Under the pieces are notes generated by a model, which searched no databases, was not told where the DNA came from, and saw only the letters and a program-made list of their open reading frames with translations. The translations under genes and the position numbers were made by a program. A stretch of 64,000 nt of DNA from Suillus spraguei (lineage: Eukaryota; Basidiomycota; Agaricomycetes; Boletales; Suillaceae), in NCBI GenBank assembly GCA_016800925.1, contig JABCPU010000090.1:62001-126000 (forward strand). Reading direction: 5' to 3'. Shown here in pieces: positions 48,157-60,036 of this stretch (the first letter of the stretch is position 1; every line of letters begins with the position of its first letter).

Positions 48157-50300
48157 GGTTTACTGGAAAGTAATATCATACTCAGTCAATGGTCGTGGCA
48201 CGTACAGTTGCAATCCGAGTCATCACGAGTGGGAATCGACTTATCGGTAAGGTGTGGCAAAAACTAAACGGTTTGCTTTTGATACTGGCAGGTGGCAGAA
48301 ATTTACAATTCGCCCGGGCCTGTCTACCAATGGTTCCATCAGTAAACTGGTGGGGAAATTAGAGCAACACATATAACAATACATAGCACTTAATCACAAA
48401 TCTGTCATCACATGGTAGCAAGGGTTGCTGAGGAGAACGGTTGTCCATGATATTGCGATCGTCCCCGACTGCCATGAAAAGAGTTTTATTACGTCTATGC
48501 CCGTTCCTTGATGTAGGATGTCATCCTTGTATCAGATCAAAATAAAAAGGTACTGTCGAGAGGCAGCCATGCATGGATTTGTCGCGCATTGCGCGACCTT
48601 CGTACAGTACTAGAAGGTCGCTCTCAGTTGCCCCTTTCAATGTCACGGTGATGCTTATGCAATAAACTGAACAATCAGTGTGGTCATGGAGAGTGATAAG
48701 CTTCTGTCAAAATCGATTTATACACTAGTAGGAAGCGGTCTATGACTTGTTACAACGATGGGAGCGTGAGAGCTTTCTCCCAGGGCTAGTTGGAGAAGCT
48801 ATGTAACTCGATCTCCTGGTGTTAACCTTGTATAACCTCGGAATCATGGTGCTAACCACAGAATACAGTGTTTCCGAACCCTCTGTAACACTGATAGATT
48901 CTCTGAGTGGAAATCAGTCCAATAGGTGCAAGCCTTCATAATCAGACACTGCTGATTTGAGGTTCAGCATCATCTGGCATCCAAGAACATTTCAACGACA
49001 GCCGAATTTAGTGTGCTATCGGGTACCGATCATGACAATGGACTGCAGATAAACCCTACTCACCAGAAAAAGTAATGGACGTTGCCATACACGAGAGACC
49101 AAAAAGATATTTTCTTTGCATGCGGAGGATGTTGAAGCCAATTTTACCGCGTCTGAGACCAATCCTGGTTGCAAGAAAACCAATATTAGGCAGCCATACG
49201 TACACAAGCGTAGGCGGTGTTTGCGTGACAGCACAGATTCTGATGCCTGGGAGTGGCTTATTTGTATCTAGAAAACAATGTCAACTTTGGAGCACTTGTG
49301 TGGATCAGTGGATACTCACCGGCAGTCTTTGCCATGCCAATACCTCCTCCACTGTAAATCCGACCGCCATCGCAATTAAGACTGCTTAAGATCGATGGTA
49401 TGGAGCGTTCACCCGGTGCTGCAGCAAAGGTCAGTGATTTTATCTGAAGAAACAAAACATAGGTCACCCTTGAATGTTGAGGAAGAATGAACCTAAGTAG
49501 CCTTATCGTATCTGGGGTCATAGCTAGAAATTCCTTTGATGATATTATATTTTGAGGTGAGGTGAATGGCTGATGCAATAATGATGTTCGTAACATACAA
49601 CTTACAACTAGAAGATGTTCAGTCCTCAGGAATGGGCGGATGTAAGTAATAAGAGACGTACCTCTTTAGGAGTATGTTTGGTATTAAATGCTAATAAAGA
49701 TAAAGACGTCAGTCAGCGATGATTCGAGCCAAGACGACTACCTGCAGCAGTGAGACTACACGCAAAGTCAGCGACTATATTGTACGTTTCTAACAAGCAA
49801 GAACTCACAGCACGAGTGCGCCGCCAAACCCAACTGACGTTCAAATGCATTCTGCGAGCATGAGAGCAATCTTCCAATGATATATAATACGCTAGACTGT
49901 CTCATTGGCTGTCCCTACAAAATTAGTCTTGGCAAGCCATATCCTGCATATGCTTGACGAAGACAGACCCATATGAATTCAGCCCAATGAGGAATGAGAC
50001 AGTTGAACTCATACGATGACGAAGATCACTGCACTTCCCGGACAAGCGTGAGCATCGACCAAAATCGTCAGCGCAGACTGGACTTGATACGCACCCTGAG
50101 ACGTACGGTAATCATAACAGAAGATGATAAAAGGACACTAATATATCAAAAGGTACGTCAGAATGTCAATCAAAAGCATGTCTGATACTCACACCGGCAG
50201 ATACGAACAACCTGCATATCATGAGCGGTATGCGCAAAACTTGCGCGTCATATGCGAGAACTTCTGTACAGGACATGATCTATGTTAGAATGTCTGTGAA
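48157..50300. other. Intergenic region with weak coding-like fragments, unassigned
   Basis: Upstream of the protease gene. Palindromes lie at 48581-48597 and 48593-48621. Minus-strand pieces such as LNCDGGRIYSGGGIGMAKTA (near 49370-49310) followed by a good donor site, and RRGKIGFNILRMQRKYLFGL (near 49150), look coding. I could not splice them into a product or name a family. A decayed gene is possible. Confidence 0.35.
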
Positions 50301-50303
50301 GGG

Positions 50304-51000
50304 TTAAAGTCTGTTGAAAAGATCTGACTTCATGGGAATGAAGTGACAAGGGACATTAACAGTCCTGGGGAAAGGTTTGATTGTACACCTGCACGGCGCC
50401 GGCAGGCCAACTTTAATCAGGTCATCATGCTTCTCGAAGTCAGCAATTAATAGAACAGAAGCCTGGAGCTTTCGCATCAAAAAGGAATTTTCGACAACGA
50501 ATGAGACGTATTCCAATTCGTTATCCTCATTGCAAGGGTCACGTACATCACGCGCTCATTTATCACCTTTCGCAACCGCACATTGAATGTGCTTGCCCTT
50601 TCATCCATCAGATGCATCAAGATCGTGTTAAATAATGAAGTAAACACACCAGCTCCGAGGCAGCATAAGTGAATCCCAACGGTTAGGTGCTCCAAAGTAC
50701 GAGTGAATCTCTCAGTTATGTAGATGGCATTGCGGATCTTCGAGACCTGCCCACGTAAGATATCTCAGCCTGCCAATGGGAACCTACCCCCGAGGCCACG
50801 AGGATAATAGATGTGACAGTGGGATGCAACTTACTTACTTAGACCGGAATGCCAAATGCCCGATATAGCTGCAACAAACGCTGCAATCACATCGGGGTTT
50901 GCAATACATGTCCGTCCAAGTTGTGCAACCCTCGATGTGACTGTAGGATCAAATTTATGCAAAGGCAATCAACCATCATGCTGCGCTATCAAAATAAATA
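50304..51000 (-). other. Possible unidentified gene or gene remnant
   Basis: Minus-strand exon-like segments with plausible splice sites appear in order: VTSRVAQLGRTCIANPDVIA and AFVAAISGIWHSGL (50960-50850, acceptor CCTACAG, donor GTAAGT); VSKIRNAIYITERFTRTLEH with LTVGIHLCCLGAGVFTSLFN (50740-50600); and DNELEYVSFVVENSFLMRKL leading to a stop near 50304. Joined, they give about 150 residues of helical protein. No start exon or family was recognised. It could be the 3' part of a gene whose 5' exons I cannot see, or a remnant. Confidence 0.35.
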
Positions 51001-51457
51001 CAAAGTTGTACATATACGTACCAGAGATTAGCAAGAGAACATGTTCAGTGGAGCAGAGACCTGCGACGGCGCTCCGACATCAAATGAATATTCCTCGCTA
51101 CGCTAAACGGAGATAAAGAACCTTCATCATATCTTCCGGCTGCAGAAGACAAAGAACACTTATCAATGACAGTATGTTCAAGTTGGGACCTTTGTTCAGA
51201 AAATAGACTTGAAACAATCTAACAGGAATAGCCACGTTGATTTGATGTTATAGCACGCGATCTACTCGGAGATTCGGATGAGGTCTGAGGCTAAAACGGT
51301 TCGGTTTGAAGTCACTAGAACTGTACAGTTCTCGGCTTTCACCGGAGGGCTGGCAAACCTTATTCTCATGTAGTGGCACAACAGGAGCAAACAGCCGCTC
51401 ATCGTCGCGCAAAAGGTACAAGGCCATCTTGCATCAAGATCCCTCAAGCACCTCAAA

Positions 51458-52323
51458 ATGGCCACTACCCTCCCCAAGGACGTCTCAAAGCTCGGTCAAG
51501 AAATTAAATTGTTTGGAAAGTGGGACACCCAGGAGTACGTTTAGACTTGTCGTGCATAATCTTTATATTGACGTGATTTCGGTCCAGTGTCGAAGTGAAG
51601 GACATTTCCCTCACGGACTACATCCAAGTCCGTCATGCTGTCTACTTGCCCCACACTGCTGGCCGTTATGCCAAGAAGCAGTTCAAGAAGGCACAAATGC
51701 CCATTGTCGAGCGATTGGTTGACAGGTGCGCCAAAGATCCTTCCATCAAGGTGTAGATCCTGAAATTTCGGTTATAGCTTGATGATGAAGGGCCGCAACA
51801 ACGGTAAAAAGCTTATGGCTGTCCGCATTGTTGCACATGCATTCGAGATCATCCACCTCCTCACCGACCAGAACCCCATCCAGGTCTGTCGGGCGAAGTA
51901 GCTGCACAACTCACGGTGTTAATACATACATAGGTTCTTGTTGACGCTATTGTCAACACCGGCCCTCGGGAAGACTCCACCCGTATTGGTTCTCAGGGTA
52001 CTGTCCGCCGTCAAGCTGTCGATGTCTCACCCCTGCGGAGAGTCAACCAGGCCATCTCTCTCCTAACCATCGGCGTAAGCATATCCCGGCCCTCATAATG
52101 ATTGACATCCCATTAATTCGGTATCAGACGCGGGAGTCTGCCTTCCGCAACGTAAAATCGATCGCCGAGTGTCTTGCTGATGAACTCATCAACGCTGCCA
52201 AGGGTTCCTCGAACTCTTACGCCATCAAGGTAAATTTATCTCTTTGTCAATGATCACGACCTCATTCCCACCGTTCAACAGAAAAAGGATGAGCTTGAGC
52301 GTGTAGCCAAGTCTAACCGGTGA
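51458..52323 (+). CDS. RPS5: 40S ribosomal protein S5 (uS7)
   Basis: uS7 sits in the head of the small ribosomal subunit near the E site. Start ATG 51458 ([20 protein letters not shown]). Six exons give [135 protein letters not shown] and the invariant tail [13 protein letters not shown], with the stop at 52321-52323. The protein is about 200 residues, the usual size. Introns are short and precise; the frame is intact. An acceptor-like AAAAG/GTACAAGG segment near 51415 could mark a 5' UTR intron. Confidence 0.96.
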
Positions 52324-53375
52324 AAATTGGCATTCGTGTACTTGGGAGGACTTGTGCAGTCCGAGTGTGGCTGCTATGGCTTTCTGGATATTCATTTTTT
52401 CTACTTCATCATCAACGCTGCGCTCATGCTGCATCCATGCTTCTCTATGTGTATGTTAATATCGATGCCATTATGCATGCACATGATCCCGCATCATCTA
52501 TATGCCGCATAGAATTGGTGGCTATGTTAAGGACCGTTTCCACAACAACGAAAGGGTTCAATTGCAAATGCAGTGTTCAAACGTTAACATGTCAAGCGGC
52601 ACCGTTTGTGAACGTTACTTATAAGCATTCTCACATGGATCGGACCTAAGCCGTGTTCCAAGTCAAATTCCAGGAAATTGTATTAATTGTACAAAGAGCA
52701 GAGTAATTCTCCAACCCAGGGATAAAATGAGATATGCACCCCATGCAATCTGATGGGGCGCGGGGACCAAGCCATCTCAGCCTCGAGTGTCCTGTTTTCG
52801 ACGGCACTCGGTATAATAAGTAGAAGTACATATGTACGTTTTATCTCCGTCAACAAACAGGAGAAGAGAACCGCGTTGAGAGGACGAAAGTCGGGTAGAT
52901 CGGGATAAATACAAGGGATGAGAGGCCAGTGCTAAATGCGGCGGGATGATAATGCAGGTAGCGATGACGATGCATTAGCACATCCTCTCGACCCATTGAA
53001 CAAGAGTCGATAGACCAGCAGGGCAATGACGGTGGGGAAAGGGACGGTCTCGGCAAGCCGCTGGGCTAGGGCAAACGTGATATCGATGACGAGTGATATG
53101 AGTAATAATACAAGTTTGATCTAAAGTTGAGAGCGCTAAATGCACTGGTCTGCAGCAGGGTGCTACGAAAGGTTGGACAAAGTCGCTAGAGCGTAGGCAA
53201 CGTCCGTTAAGGAAAGCTGGCGTGATAAAGCGAGAGATCCAGAAGGCTTGAAAACCTTCTTCGCAATGAAATCCATCCAAGATCTTCCGTGGATTGCAAG
53301 TAAAATCGTGACTCCGGATGATAATGCCGATAAGAAATGATAACCGCGTAGAATGGTATGGCCACTTATGGCCTG
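52324..53375. other. Convergent intergenic region, no gene recognised
   Basis: About 1 kb lies between the 3' ends of RPS5 (plus) and the next minus-strand gene. Open frames of 60-109 codons on both strands overlap one another and show no family motif. Confidence 0.45.
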
Positions 53376-55203
53376 CTACCGAAGCACAGACGCATGTCGG
53401 GATGAATCGCCTGTTATCGGACCAGGAGCAGGTTTGGGAACGACGCCGGCAAGTCCGAGATAGCCAATGTCTCGGCCGAATTCTTTGATCATGGCTTTAC
53501 CCATCAGGCAAACCCAGCCAAGACCTTCTCCAGTTACACACTGGCCAGGCCAGAACAGTTCCCCTTCCTCATCTTCGATATCAGGTTCGTGTTCTTCGTG
53601 GGCAGTCAGACTCGAACTCATCATCCGGGCAAATGTGGTGGGATAATGCCGTGCCAGTATGGGCAGGGTCAGAGTGCGCTGTGCTACTCCATACAGTACC
53701 CTGCGGCCATAACGCCACCGGATAGCTCTTTGATATTAAACGTGAGCGCAGGATTGATGGTCGCTGTTGCCTTGGCGGCTGCTTCGATCATGTTATAACT
53801 CGCGGTTTGTCCCTTTGCTGTCTGAGGCAGAAGACCATGCATATACTGTGGGAGTGCGCTAGAAATCGGAGGTGCCGGGCGCGAGGGAGCGGGCGAGTTG
53901 GCTATACTGATACCGCTAGAAGTGTTCACACTCGGAGTGCCGCTCGCACTGTTGTTTATGGGTGTAGAATTCGCACTATTGGCGGGAGCTATGCTTGCGG
54001 GAGAGGGAAGCATTGGTGGTGTGGGCTGCCCGTCCGCTTTTTCCGCATTGCTGCTGAGCATTGTCATCTCAGCCTTCATTTTCGCCCATATGCGGTCCAT
54101 TTCAGGTTCTATGACGGTCTTTGCTGAAAAAAAGAACTTTCGCCCGTGGATGAAGCCTTCAATCATCCAGCTGTGTGCGTTAAATGCGTAAGCAGAATGG
54201 AGAATCACAGTAGGGGGTGCTTACATCAAGCCCAAGAGGGCTTTTTCACGATCGCCAATCGTGTCAAGCTCGGCGATCCATTTGTTTTTACACCAGCCAA
54301 GGAATGCCTCGATAGTGGCCCATGTCTCACGGAAACATGATTTCCTGCTGAAATCCTTGCTCCACAACGAGTAGGTGAAGCATACAAGCGCGTCTACGAG
54401 CTCGAGCCGCGCTATAAGGCCTCCATGCTTATGATATGGGGAGTTTGGAGCCGGAGGGTTAGCTAGTGGACGATACTCCTTGTGTGTGGCAGGATACGTG
54501 GACCAGAAGCGAGCATCGCCTGAATACTTGAGCATTCTACCGTACTTGTGATATATATCATGCATTTCATCGAAGGAGGTGGGTGCTGGACGTCCGCGGC
54601 GCGGACGTCGCACAGGCACAGTGGTTGACAGAACAGCAGGCGCCGGACCCCGGGGGGTCACGGTAGTGGTATCTTCTCGTACTTCTCCATCTTCTGAAGG
54701 CTCAGAACGCAAGTTGAATGCAGGAACTGCATTTGAGGACTTAAGCGGTTGGGAAGGAGGGGCTGGTGGAGGTGGAGGTGGGTGGTAGTGATGGTGGTGA
54801 TGTGATGAGGGCTTCTCTGGCAGACCGTTTGTTCTAGAACGCTTGACAACATCATGTTCTTGTGAGGATTCGTGCTTTCTCTTGATAGCTGGTGCAGTAG
54901 GGGAGTTTGACCGGGATGCGGGGGGTGATGGAGGGAGGTCTGGTGGCAGCGGTGCTGCGAGAGGACCCAAGATCTAGAATGCGAGCAAGAAAGAGTTTAA
55001 TTATGTTGAATGATTTTGTAAATTGCGATGTTGAATGACCTCAAGATTCTTTAAGAGTTGCTCTCGCGACCATCTACTGAAGAGATAGGATGAGGAAGGG
55101 TGAGAAGTGAGGAGCATGAGGCTGAGAAGTTGACTTACCGTTTCTTCATCTTTTGGAACGAGGTAGAGGACGAAGCCGACGAGGAAGACGACTGAGAGGG
55201 CAT
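53376..55203 (-). CDS. Conserved basidiomycete protein, possible transcription-regulator homologue, one frame break
   Basis: Start ATG 55201-55203 (MPSQSSSSSASSSTSFQKMK). Introns lead to RWSREQLLKNLEILGPLAAP and a Pro/His-rich low-complexity stretch (runs of His and Pro near 54800-54740). A globular region follows: TSFDEMHDIYHKYGRMLKYS, KHGGLIARLELVDALVCFTY, ETWATIEAFLGWCKNKWIAE and, after an intron, WMIEGFIHGRKFFFSAK. The C-terminus reads RTLTLPILARHYPTTFARMM, DIEDEEGELFWPGQCVTGEG and GWVCLMGKAMIKEFGRDIGY, stop at 53376. The frame breaks at the GGG of 53699-53701 (minus): reading four G gives AAGVLYGVAQ and restores the match. The helical core loosely recalls the AF4/FMR2 C-terminal homology domain, but I cannot establish that. 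About 540 residues. Confidence 0.75.
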
Positions 55204-56999
55204 TGAGGGGTGATGGTGTTAGTGGGAAGAGAGAAAGCAGTGGCCAGCGCAACAATGGCTGGTAAGTTTGGGTGGACCGCTAATACGGAAGCAGAATTTG
55301 GTAATGGCTTGCCAGGTCACAGCGCTTATGGCTTTTCATTCTTCTTAGTAAACCACCGGTAATTTTTTTTTTTTAGTTTTTTATTGCTCGTTACTGTCTG
55401 TTTCACAACAGTAAACGATGGTTGACTAGTTGTATTATTTGTTTCATACTGCACAGCAGTCGATGTGTCTAACGGTTGTCGTCCGTTGTGTTCATTGGCA
55501 TGGGGCCTGGACAGTTACGGTATGCATAGCCTCTTATGGTTTTACTTCCTGTCCTTTCGGACTGCCCAGGACTAGTAGGTCATGTGGGATAGTGAGGGAG
55601 AGTGAGGAGCACGATGACCAACACGTTTATTCAGATTCAGACGACTGCCACCCTTTCATATATATCTACTTTCGGTGAATGACCCCCGGCTTAGGAAAGG
55701 CTGAGAACTACCAAATTCGCAAAAGACTTAGCCAGAATGCCATGCCTTTCACAGCCCTCCATCTACGGAGCTCGACGTAATCCCCATCAAACATGCACCT
55801 ATTCCTGTAGACGCACATGTGTCACTTACTACTTCCCCGCCCCCTTCACACACCTACTTATAGCACCATGTTCTGACTCAGGAACTTAATCCAATTTTAA
55901 AGTCCCACTCTGAGAAATGTAGCACGATTTGTCTTCGATATCCAACTTGTGTCTCCCCTGGGAAGACCAGCGTGGTTCAAACGGGAGCCTCGGTACGACT
56001 TATCTACCAATCTCATCTAACCGACATTGATAGAACTTGACACCGGCAACACCTTGAATTTCCGCCCGACTCAATCCCTGGAAAATGCACTCGATAGTGT
56101 GTACCCTGCACACAGTTAACACCGCCAGGTGGTCCTTGTATTCGCAATCACGTAATTGGCTTACTATTCATATCCAAACTTCGCTATTCTCCCGCGGCGG
56201 TAGGTTGATCGAACACCATCCGATCTCAACGTGACTTCATGATGATAAATAGTACCGACCATACCCGAGCCTAACCTTCCTTACCGACCCATTTCAATGT
56301 GGTTCATAGAATAATTTCGGTAAAACACTATCCATCGCCGGATAATCCTTGAATGGCTACACCAAGTGTGGGCCAACCGTTCTATCAGCGCTGACCCACA
56401 AGCCCAACCAGGAGCTTACATTTCTCACAAAGGCCCGTTCTTCGGACCGGGATTGACAGGCCTCTAGAGTCCAGTACGATGGGTCTGTCCCACTGGCGTC
56501 TTCAAGTGCCTCACATAACTGAGGCCCTAATGAGGTCACAATGAACAAGCACAGCTAACCATAGTGAACTTTGTGGGCGCTGGTAGATGCGATCATAGCG
56601 TATATATGCAGTGTCGTGGGATGTTTTGCCCGTAGTACCGGAAAGCGTGCGTGGTTTGTCGGCGATGCAGTCGTCAATATCAGCCACCATCGATGGGCCG
56701 TAGATGTCTCCGTGCGACATTCCTTGCCAGTCTCTGAACATCGATGGGCAATACAACTTGGCGTACGGAAATTAGAACTAGACGATTTGATGTCAATGAA
56801 TTTCGTCAACTCTCAGGGGGTCCGCGGATTGGGCTTGTACAAAAATGGTCATCCCGTTAATATGCGTCAGGTTAATTTGAACCCCGGTTGGCCCCGGTTA
56901 CATTGGCATTCATAAGTGCCTAGACAATTCGCTCGCGGTAAGCCGAACAATGTACATTCCTCCCTGAGCTTCGCTGGAGATCAAAAATCTAGATCGTCA
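55204..56999. other. Long intergenic region, no gene recognised
   Basis: Contains a poly-T run near 55360-55380 and scattered short frames on both strands. None has conserved motifs or a convincing splice pattern. The minus-strand frame at 56357-56548 could be a distal piece of the broken membrane-protein gene, but the link is not supported. Confidence 0.4.
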
Positions 57000-59121
57000 C
57001 ACTAATCGTTGCTACATGCAATTGTGCATGCGAACGTAACGATAGTCAACGGGACTGTCGTATCTGTATACGTTTGCGCGGTGTCAGTTCAATGGAGCTG
57101 TGGCGTGAATGGGGTAGGAACTTATCGCTGTTATCACCAACCATTCGGTCCTCGATTTGCCGAATTAAATGCAAATCTGACGGCGCATATCCTTATCTTC
57201 TGGCTTTATCTGCATGAGGTTTTGATCACTGTGGACCGATGAGAACACATAGTAGCATCCAGGCTTCCAATTTTTCGAAGCGTGCTCAACCGAGACGAAG
57301 AGATGCATGGGATGTCCTAATATGCAGGTATGGAGAGAGACCAAGAGTTGAATTTGAAACCAGCCCAATCCAGAAAGAGAATCGACTTGAAACGTAATGC
57401 GCTCTTCGAGCGCAACCGCAGCACAACGCTTTAAAGTCGTGTCAGCGCCTGGCTTATGAAGGGCACAATAACGTATGACATCAAGGGGGACATATCATAT
57501 AACAAAATCGAATGTCGACCTGAATTCAGCTTGGAATAAAGAAAAGCTCCCCAATGATCGCCGCGCCAGACGTAACCTTGATTGCTGAGAATCTTGCCGT
57601 AAATTGATAATGACCAAACAACGAGAGATATTTGGGCCACAGGTCCGGTTAGAAGCGGTAAGAACGTTTGAACGCTACCCCGTCGGACCATAGACAGGGA
57701 CAGCGAAACGTTTCTTATAAAGTCGCAATGTTATGATATTATTGCAGAGTGAGAGCCGACGTTTTGGTGCAGGAACGGACGAACGTTCGTGAAGGTATTC
57801 AGGTTTGCAGAGTTGTTGGCGGGAACCGTGCCAGTGGGAGCTAATAATGACGAGAAGCCCGACAATACAAGAGTTCCTAGGATGTCATGGTATGGCTTCA
57901 GTGCGCCTCAGGCTCGCGATAACGTTCAGGAGCCCAGAGGTATTTCTCGTCCGGCAGGATATGTGATGGGCGGTAGCTAGGATGGGTAACAACACCAATC
58001 CACGGATATCTCGTTCTAGTGTGTGGCACAGTTGCAGAACCGAAGCGCAGTGGCCAGGAGCTTTTTGTACGATCGGTCCTAATATCTTCACGACTTAGTT
58101 AGAATGGCCCATGTCGTTAAAATATGCAGCTACGCCATCCTTGGGTAAAAACAGGTGCCATCGTGGCGATGAGGAGCGGGATACTCATAGCTTGAGTATA
58201 TGCATGCTGTATGCTGTATCGAGGGCGTGATTTGGTATCTTGGCAAACACGAGGCACTTGACGAGGCGGTGACAGCCATAATGATGATATCCTTCCAAGG
58301 CAATGCTCGCATGGAAAGATCCAAAATTTCGTGTAGGTCCGGAATGTAGAGAGCCATCCTGTATTCTTGAAAAGGTGTTCTCCTTCAGGGTAGCAAGGGG
58401 AATGAAACGCCACAGCGTCACAAGCTCAAGTACGAAGCATTGAGTATGCAGTATTATACCCGCACACCACCACTTCAAAGAGCATATACCCTAGGCAAAA
58501 ACGTCCCGTGCCCTCGGTTGGGGAATCCAATGGAAGTAGCTCTTCAAACCCACCATATGCAATTTTCAGGCTCAGAGTTCCGGCGTAGACTCGGATTTCG
58601 GGGATATATCGGTCACGGAATCAACCATTCACCATCCTGGCATTTCGCGCGCGCTGCGCGGCGAGGATCGTCGCATTAACATTGAAGAACTGCCACCCTG
58701 GCGAATATTTCAAATGAACTGCTATCCCAGATATCCCAGTTATCAAGGATAATCTGGGATAGTCGCCCAAAATCGACTCCTTTGCTGAAGAGATATTACA
58801 TCTCAAACATGCTGTGAAACGTAAGAGTGTGATCAAAGCAAAAAAAAAAGTATATGCTTACATTCAAGTCCAAGCCCCGGATTAATAGTGTCGATGATCA
58901 AACGCCAAGGAGGCCACGTCCTACAAGAAGTTAATTTAAATGTAACCTGAAACAAACCAACGCAATAGACACATACATAATTGCCAATTCGACTCAAGGA
59001 TCATGAGATTCTCAGCAGCATCAATGTAGCAGATCTGGGAGTGCATGCCCTCTGTTGTGATCGGCACCATCGTGGCTATTTGAGATTCGAGCGTCCGTGC
59101 GGCAGCTAGGGTCGCAGCCAT
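57000..59121 (-). pseudogene. Multi-pass membrane protein gene, broken reading frame
   Basis: A start at 59119-59121 gives MAATLAAARTLESQIATMVP, then SQICYIDAAENLMILESNWQ; an intron joins TWPPWRLIIDTINPGLGLE. The next exon has ITGISGIAVHLKYSPGWQFF and NVNATILAAQRARNARMVNG. Further pieces are FEELLPLDSPTEGTGRF, WWCAGIILHTQCFVLELVTL with WRFIPLATLKENTFSRIQ, MALYIPDLHEILDLSMRALP with WKDIIIMAVTAS, AYTQAMSIPLLIATMAPVFT, SVQTFLPLLTGPVAQISLVV, YVWRGDHWGAFLYSKLNS and WFQIQLLVSLHTCILGHPMH. These look like one polytopic protein of six to eight helices in the right order, but at least three frame changes are needed (around 58600, 58470 and 58270). The 3' end is uncertain. I do not recognise a named family. 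Either a decaying gene or one hit by sequence errors. Confidence 0.55.
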
Positions 59122-60036
59122 GCTGCAGTATGATCGTACACGAATGTGCTATTAGGATGGCACATCCATGTGTAGATCTCTGTGAGAGATATACCAGCTG
59201 ATCATAGCTTCCATGAGCCATGACGAGGAGCTTGGCAAAGTTTTTCAAAACGTGACAGCAAACTCGCACGCACGTGACTTGTCACACCGCGTCTGTCATC
59301 GACGCGTCACGACTCGCGTTTATATCATGGCATAACGAAAAAATCAAGAAAATATGATAAACACCCCGCTCAGCCTGCAAGTGTGTAGCCTGAGCTCCAG
59401 CTATCTATAAGTAGCAGTCATAATAGTAGTACATATCACACCAGTATCATCCCTGCTGCTACAACTTGGGCGATCCAGCTCGCCATGTACACACCTGCTA
59501 TGTGATGATACACACAGAGCAAGGCGAGGGAAAAAGGAATCGAGAGAAATGATGGTGGTGATGGTGACAATGGTAAAGAAAATGAAAACGATAGCAATGT
59601 GACAACAAGCGATGGGGATAGGCTCTTGCCCTTGACAAATCAATGACTGTGCGCCTGAGCGAGAGAAATGAAGATTGATGGGAAATGAAGAGGGAGAAGG
59701 GGAGAAGAAGAGAAAGAGAAAGAAAATGGGAGATAATGGTGAGAGGACAAGGAAATTAAAATGACAAGAAAATGATGATGCAACAACTTCTCAGTCCTGA
59801 AAATCGATAATAGTACATTCTACGCATTCATTCCTTCAGATTCTTCCTTCCTTTCGTTAATCATGATCCGATGGGCCAGAATATAATATCTTGACCAGTG
59901 ACGAAGCACGATGCTTGTGCGATATAATGTGATGTGATGTGTGATGTGCTCGATGCAATTCGTAATATGATGATTCGGTCTTTCCAGTGCGTTAGAAGTT
60001 CATTGATGTGTTGAAACAAGAATAATCTCTGCCAAT
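59122..60036. other. Intergenic region with purine-rich tract and short tandem repeat
   Basis: ACGCGTC lies at 59302-59308. A purine-rich tract (GAGAAGAAGAGAAAGAGAAA-like) spans about 59685-59740, and a GTGATGTGATGTG-type repeat lies near 59928-59948. The 80-codon minus frame at 59401-59643 looks accidental. Confidence 0.45.

Noticed and set aside
55960..55990. A GGTTCAAAC segment resembling a tRNA B box
   Set aside because: No A box or cloverleaf-compatible arms lie at the right distance on either strand.
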